NCBI GenBank assembly: GCA_009693345.1
Contig: SHXL01000096.1
Location: 1-10,147 of the forward strand
Length of the DNA: 10,147 bases
DNA from: Betaproteobacteria bacterium
GTDB lineage: Bacteria; Pseudomonadota; Gammaproteobacteria; Burkholderiales; SG8-39
Direction of reading: 5' to 3'
Position 1 is the first letter of the stretch. Each line of letters starts with the position of its first letter. This document shows, piece after piece, positions 6,575 to 10,147 of the stretch. A program made the translations under genes and the position numbers. The notes below the pieces were generated by a model, which was not told the DNA's origin, ran no database searches, and was given only the letters and a program-made list of their open reading frames with translations.

Positions 6575-7408
6575 TTAAACCGCCAATACCCCGTTCTGGT
6601 AATCGCGGATCGCCTGTTCGATCTCCGCGCGCGTATTCATCACGAACGGGCCGTACTGCACGATCGGCTCCCTGATCGGCCGCGCCGCCAGGAGCAGGAA
6701 GCGCGCGCCGTCCGCGCCGGCCTTGACTTCGACCTTGTCGCCCGAACCAAGCACGCCGCCGCTGTGCGTCTTGAGGACCCGGTCGCCGATCTCCACGCTG
6801 CCCTCGAATGGGTAGATGTAGACGTTGTGCTCTGGCGGGAGATTGGTCTTGAAGGTTCCCTGAGGTTTCAATTCAATATCCCAGTAAACTGGATCCGTGC
6901 TGCCGCCCTGGACCGGTCCATTGGTACTTTCGTACGTCCCGGCCACGATTCTTATCTTTCCATCAGAAAGAAAAACAGTCGGAATCTCGCCGGGCTGGAT
7001 GTCGCGATAGCCGGCGGGCTTCATCTTCTCCTTCGCCGGCAGGTTGATCCACAGCTGGAAGCCGCGCATGCGGCCGTTCTCCTGCTGCGGCATCTCGGAA
7101 TGGATGATGCCGCGGCCCGCGGTCATCCACTGCACCGCGCCGCTCTTCAGGTCGCCGCGGTTGCCGAGGTGGTCCTCGTGCAGCATGTGGCCGTCCAGGA
7201 GGTAGGTCACGGTCTCGAAGCCGCGGTGCGGATGGGAGGGGAAGCCGGCAACGTAATCGTCCGGGTTCTCCGAGGAGAACTCGTCGAGCATCAGGAACGG
7301 ATCGACGCGCAGGTGGTCGGCGCGGCCGAGGCTGCGCCGCAGCCTGACGTCGGCGCCGTCGGAGGCGGGGACCGAATCGATGATTTGCTGAATTTTTCTG
7401 GTCGTCAT
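6575..7408 (-). CDS. Pirin family protein
   Basis: This 277-residue bicupin protein has the pirin signatures FPSHPHRGFETVTYLLDG (56-73) and GNRGDLKSGAVQWMTAGRG (82-100). Its predicted metal ligands are H59, H61, H103 and E105, matching the three His and one Glu of human pirin. The C-terminal cupin (about 150-260) includes the ARPIREPIVQYGPFVMN segment typical of the family. Bacterial pirins have been reported as quercetin dioxygenases or as redox-sensitive partners of metabolic enzymes; no particular role is shown here. ATG 7408 begins the conserved region, with GGGA 7 nt upstream. A longer frame to 7798 is antisense to the MDR gene and is rejected. It is the first gene of the minus-strand run and is divergent from the MDR gene at 7446. 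Confidence 0.95.
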   Translation of the reverse strand: MTTRKIQQIIDSVPASDGADVRLRRSLGRADHLRVDPFLMLDEFSSENPDDYVAGFPSHPHRGFETVTYLLDGHMLHEDHLGNRGDLKSGAVQWMTAGRGIIHSEMPQQENGRMRGFQLWINLPAKEKMKPAGYRDIQPGEIPTVFLSDGKIRIVAGTYESTNGPVQGGSTDPVYWDIELKPQGTFKTNLPPEHNVYIYPFEGSVEIGDRVLKTHSGGVLGSGDKVEVKAGADGARFLLLAARPIREPIVQYGPFVMNTRAEIEQAIRDYQNGVLAV

Positions 7409-7445
7409 GAAAGAATCCCGTCTCGGTCGACTGAAGAGGCGTGCC
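7409..7445. promoter_or_regulatory. 37-bp divergent region between pirin and the MDR oxidoreductase
   Basis: This gap must hold or border the start signals of both a seven-gene run and the MDR gene. It contains a 12-bp near-palindrome centred on GTCGAC (7423-7434, one mismatched pair) and a GAAGAGG Shine-Dalgarno sequence (7433-7439) 6 nt before ATG 7446. I cannot define promoter boxes. The operator role is speculative. Confidence 0.3.
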
Positions 7446-8414
7446 ATGAAATCCTGGTTTATCGCAAGCGACAAAGATAGCACCGCGCTCGAGTTGCGCG
7501 ACGTTCCGGTGCCCGAGCCCAAAGCGGGCGAGCTGATCGCGCGCGTCAAGACCGCGGGGCTGAACCGCGGCGAGCTTATTGCCGGGCACGGCGTGTCCGG
7601 CAACGCGCCCAAGGCCGCCGGCATCGAAGCGGCCGGCGAGGTGGTGAAGGTGGGCGAGGGGGTGAAGGCGTTCAAGCCTGGCGACCGCGTCATGGGGCGC
7701 GCCTTCCACGCGTTTTCCGAATTCGCGATGTTCCGCATCGGCGATGCGATGCACGCTCCGGCGAAGCTCTCCTGGGAGGAGGCGGCCGGCGCGAGCATCG
7801 CCTATCTCACCGCCTACGACATGCTGTGGCCGGGCGGCGAGCTGAAGGCGGGCGAGTGGCTGCTCGTGACCGGCGCTTCCGCCGGCGTGGGCGTGGCCTC
7901 CGTCCAACTTGGCAAGCTGATCGGCGCGAAGGTGATCGGCACGTCCGGTTCGGCGGAAAAACTGAAGAAGCTCGCCGCCCTCGGCCTCGATCTCGGCTTG
8001 CAGAACAGGAACGGCGGATTCGAGAAGCAGGTCATGGACGCCACGGGCGGCAAGGGCGTCAATGTCGTGGTGAACAACGTCGGCGGCAGCGTGTTCGCCG
8101 AGTGCATCCGGGTGATGGCCTACAAGGGGCGCCTCGCCACGGTGGGTTACGTGGATGGCGTGGTGACGGCGGAACTGGACATCCTGGCGCTGCACTCGAA
8201 GCGGCTGCGCCTCTACGGGGTATCGAACAAGATGCGCAGCGCCGCCGAAGTCGCCGAAGGCGTGCGCGGCTTCGAGCGCGACGTGCTGCCGGCGATCGCC
8301 AGCGGGCACGTGCGCCCGGTCATCGACAAGGTGTTTTCCTTCGACGACCTGCCCAAGGCCAAGGCCTACATGGAATCCAACGCCCACCTCGGCAAGATCG
8401 TCATCCGGACATAG
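7446..8414 (+). CDS. Zinc-independent medium-chain dehydrogenase/reductase, quinone-oxidoreductase-like
   Basis: This 322-residue protein has an N-terminal GroES-like domain (about 1-125; VPVPEPKAGELIARV, GIEAAGEVVKVGEGV, FKPGDRVMG) and a Rossmann domain (about 126-260). The nucleotide motif is VTGASAGVGVASVQLGKL, with T142 to G149, followed by AKVIGTSGSAEKL. Cysteine and histidine zinc ligands typical of alcohol dehydrogenases are absent at the expected places, which points to the QOR/enoyl-reductase branch that uses NADPH. The C-terminus HLGKIVIRT closes the fold as usual. ATG 7446 is chosen for its GAAGAGG site; an in-frame ATG at 7407 would add 13 non-family residues and overlap the pirin start. 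The substrate is unknown. Its 3' end overlaps the convergent TAXI gene by 14 nt. Confidence 0.94.
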   Translation: MKSWFIASDKDSTALELRDVPVPEPKAGELIARVKTAGLNRGELIAGHGVSGNAPKAAGIEAAGEVVKVGEGVKAFKPGDRVMGRAFHAFSEFAMFRIGDAMHAPAKLSWEEAAGASIAYLTAYDMLWPGGELKAGEWLLVTGASAGVGVASVQLGKLIGAKVIGTSGSAEKLKKLAALGLDLGLQNRNGGFEKQVMDATGGKGVNVVVNNVGGSVFAECIRVMAYKGRLATVGYVDGVVTAELDILALHSKRLRLYGVSNKMRSAAEVAEGVRGFERDVLPAIASGHVRPVIDKVFSFDDLPKAKAYMESNAHLGKIVIRT

Positions 8415-9771
8415 TCAGCTTCAGGCGCGCGCGCACCAGCGCGATGTGGCTGCGCAGGTCGTACAACTCGTCGGTGTAGGCGAGCGGCACCAGGACGCGC
8501 TCGGCCTTGAGGTCGAGCTCCTCGAGGTTCGCAAGGAGCTTCGCCGGATCCGCGTTGTTGTGCCCCAGGGCTTCCTCGATCTGCCGCAGGTCGCGATACC
8601 ACCGGTAGATGCGCGAGCGGATGCGGTACTGGTAGAGCGGCGGCACGATGCGCGCCAGAGGAATCAGGATCACCGCGATGGAGAACAGCGCCACCCACAT
8701 GCGGTCCACTAGGTTGGCGAGCCAGAACGGCAGGTAGCGCTGCAGCAGCGGCGGGCCGGTGCGGTAGTAGCGTTCGGCGTCGCGCGCCAGCGGGAATTCG
8801 CTCTGCAGCGGGGAGGGGAACAGGCCGGCATGCGCGATCCAGCCGCTGCCGCCGTGGATGCGGCCCGCGGCCTGCACGAACAGCTGCACCAGCGCGGGAT
8901 GCAGGTCCTCGCGCGCGACGAGCGAACAGGTCGCCGCCACCAGCACGGTGTCGCGCGGCGGCACGTTGCGCGACAGGTCCACCACGCCGCGCGGCAGCGT
9001 CACCGGGCTGAGGAATTTGTAGCGCCGCGCGTAGGCCTCGGCCTGAGCGAATTCGTACAGCCGGATGCCCGGCGTCTGCAGCAGCATCTGCACCAGCGGC
9101 GATTCCGGCGCCGAGACCAGCACCGCCGCATCCAGCGTCCCGCCCAGCAGTTCGACGACCGACGGGGACAGGTCCAGATTGCTGCGCTTGATGTCGTCGC
9201 GCTCCATGAGGTTGGCGCGCAGCAGCCGGGTCGTCATTCCCGGCGTGCCGCTGCCGCGAGCGCCGACGTTGACGCGCAGCCCGCGCAGCTGCGCGAAATC
9301 GCCGATCATGCCTTGCCGGTTGATTTTTCTGGCCGCATCCTCGCGGTAGAAAATCCACACCGGCTCGTAGAACATGCTGCCGAGCGACATCACCTCGAAA
9401 TCCTCTTCGCCCTTTGCCTTGCCGTCCTTTGCCGCAGCCTCGCGCTGCGATTCGCTCGAGCCACCCTGCACGAACGCGACCTGCACGTCCCCCTTGGGAT
9501 CCTGCAACTGGCGCAGGTTCTCGCGCGCCCCGTGCGTGGGCCGGAGCACCACTTCAATGCCGTAGCGCTTGAGTTCCTCCGCGTAGCGTTTGCCGAACTC
9601 GGCGTAGGCGCCCTGCTCCGGACCGGTGGCGAGCACCACGCGCTTGGGCGGCGTGGGCTTAAGTAGGTAGTAGGCGCCCGCGAGCAGGGCGGCCGCCAGG
9701 GAGATGAACGGCCCTGCCGTGATGAGCAATTCGCGGACCGAAACCAGCGTGTCGCGGATGACGCGGGGCAT
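8401..9771 (-). CDS. Membrane-anchored TAXI-family TRAP-type solute-binding protein with C-terminal membrane segment and tail
   Basis: This 456-residue protein is longer than ordinary TAXI binding proteins of roughly 320 residues. It has an N-terminal hydrophobic anchor (about 15-37), followed by the binding domain opening VVLATGPEQGAYAEFGKRYAEEL (45 onward), DVQVAFVQGGSS, and the LRVNVGARGSGTPGMTTRLL region near 165-182. A second hydrophobic segment lies at about 358-377 (WVALFSIAVILIPLARIVPP). It is followed by a basic, helix-prone tail to 456 (RIRSRIYRWYRDLRQIEE onward). The topology would place the binding domain in the periplasm and the tail in the cytoplasm. No TRAP permease (DctQM-type) gene is present. 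This may be a sensor or a non-transport receptor, which is inference only. ATG 9771 has only a weak Shine-Dalgarno sequence. Confidence 0.9.
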   Translation of the reverse strand: MPRVIRDTLVSVRELLITAGPFISLAAALLAGAYYLLKPTPPKRVVLATGPEQGAYAEFGKRYAEELKRYGIEVVLRPTHGARENLRQLQDPKGDVQVAFVQGGSSESQREAAAKDGKAKGEEDFEVMSLGSMFYEPVWIFYREDAARKINRQGMIGDFAQLRGLRVNVGARGSGTPGMTTRLLRANLMERDDIKRSNLDLSPSVVELLGGTLDAAVLVSAPESPLVQMLLQTPGIRLYEFAQAEAYARRYKFLSPVTLPRGVVDLSRNVPPRDTVLVAATCSLVAREDLHPALVQLFVQAAGRIHGGSGWIAHAGLFPSPLQSEFPLARDAERYYRTGPPLLQRYLPFWLANLVDRMWVALFSIAVILIPLARIVPPLYQYRIRSRIYRWYRDLRQIEEALGHNNADPAKLLANLEELDLKAERVLVPLAYTDELYDLRSHIALVRARLKLTMSG

Positions 9772-9800
9772 GGCGTCAGTGTAGCCTTGCGTGAGGCAAC
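9772..9800. promoter_or_regulatory. 29-bp divergent gap between the TAXI and arfB genes
   Basis: This is the tightest divergent spacing in the window. It includes TGAGG (9792-9796), a plausible arfB Shine-Dalgarno sequence 4 nt before ATG 9801. Promoters must overlap the ends of one or both genes. No boxes were recognised. Confidence 0.3.
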
Positions 9801-10147
9801 ATGAAATTCATTATCCTCGAAAGCGAAATCGAGCTCAGCGCGGTGCGTTCCGCGGGTGCGGGCGGGCAGAACGTGAACAAAGTCTCAAGCGCGATTCACC
9901 TGCGCTTCGACGTCGCCGCTTCCTCGCTGCCGGGCGCGGTGAAAGCGCGGCTGCTCGCGCTCAAGGACCAGAGGATCACGCGGGACGGCGTGGTGGTGAT
10001 CAAGGCGCAACAGCACCGCAGCCAGGACATGAACCGCGAGGAGGCGCTCGGCCGCCTTCAGGATCTGGTGGACGCCGTGGCGACGCCGCCCAAAACGCGC
10101 CGGCCGACCAGGCCAACGCGCTCATCGAAACGGAAACGCCTGGAAAG
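9801..10147 (+). CDS. arfB: Alternative ribosome-rescue factor ArfB (YaeJ-type peptidyl-tRNA hydrolase), truncated by the right edge
   Basis: 115 complete codons are present, beginning MKFIILESEIELSAVRSAG and carrying the catalytic GGQ at residues 21-23, followed by NVNKVSSAIHLRF. A later segment, VVVIKAQQHRSQDMNRE, and the basic tail RRPTRPTRSSKRKRLE closely resemble E. coli ArfB. In that protein the tail enters the empty mRNA channel of stalled ribosomes while GGQ hydrolyses the peptidyl-tRNA. The short form without codon-recognition domains distinguishes it from release factors 1 and 2. By comparison with the 140-residue E. coli protein, roughly 20-25 residues remain beyond the window. The N-terminus is a few residues shorter than that of E. 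coli. It is divergent from the TAXI gene and unrelated in function to its neighbours. Confidence 0.95.
   Translation, partial: MKFIILESEIELSAVRSAGAGGQNVNKVSSAIHLRFDVAASSLPGAVKARLLALKDQRITRDGVVVIKAQQHRSQDMNREEALGRLQDLVDAVATPPKTRRPTRPTRSSKRKRLE

Noticed and set aside
5459..7480. 673-codon plus-strand ORF
   Set aside because: It lies antisense to the CoA-transferase and pirin genes, is rich in Arg, Ala and His with no recognisable domain, and is a shadow ORF of GC-rich coding DNA.
7409..7798. N-terminal extension of pirin to 7798
   Set aside because: It is antisense to the MDR gene and adds about 130 residues unlike pirins; ATG 7408 begins the conserved domain.
6963..8387. 474-codon minus-strand ORF
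   Set aside because: It overlaps pirin in another frame and is antisense to the MDR gene; its composition is that of a shadow ORF and it has no family motifs.
8830..9666. 278-codon plus-strand ORF antisense to the TAXI gene
   Set aside because: It is Arg/His/Gln-rich shadow sequence with no domain; the TAXI motifs on the minus strand explain the region.

Overview
The window is GC-rich and densely coded, with almost no intergenic DNA. It reads like part of a betaproteobacterial chromosome, probably Burkholderiales-like. That placement is an inference from the gene content: an orphan Bug/TctC-type solute-binding protein, a CaiB/BaiF CoA-transferase, a membrane-anchored TAXI-type binding protein and a DUF3300 protein occurring together. 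I see no IS elements, tRNA or rRNA genes, CRISPR arrays or phage genes.

Layout. Bases 1-215 (minus) hold the N-terminus of an FMN-dependent alpha-hydroxy-acid dehydrogenase that runs off the left edge. A 38-bp gap separates it from a divergent fumarylacetoacetate-hydrolase-family gene (254-1120, plus). Bases 1117-7408 carry seven genes on the minus strand. In transcription order they are a pirin-like protein, a CaiB/BaiF CoA-transferase, an enoyl-CoA hydratase-like protein, a Bug/TctC periplasmic binding protein, a secreted DUF3300 protein, an SDR oxidoreductase and a LOG-family protein. Most junctions are tight: 9 bp, a 1-nt stop/start overlap, 2 bp, 100 bp, 44 bp and a 4-nt TTGA overlap. 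This suggests one operon, with the 100-bp gap before DUF3300 as the only place a second promoter would fit easily. Across a 37-bp gap from pirin, a zinc-independent quinone-oxidoreductase-like MDR gene runs on the plus strand (7446-8414). Its 3' end overlaps a convergent TAXI-type gene (8401-9771, minus) by 14 nt. A 29-bp gap then separates that gene from arfB, the ribosome-rescue hydrolase gene (9801 to the right edge, plus).

How the genes may work together (inference). The Bug protein could capture an organic acid in the periplasm, the CoA-transferase could activate it to a CoA thioester, and the crotonase-fold protein could act on that thioester. The SDR, FAH-family hydrolase and hydroxy-acid dehydrogenase would fit neighbouring oxidation or cleavage steps. 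No substrate can be read from the sequence.

The two strongest points for a second look are these. The LOG-family gene is frameshifted at a GC dinucleotide run near 1779-1787, with its true TTG start and upstream Shine-Dalgarno still visible. The enoyl-CoA hydratase-like protein lacks both catalytic glutamates of classical crotonases while keeping the oxyanion-hole glycines. I did not find a convincing new multi-gene defence or mobile system here.
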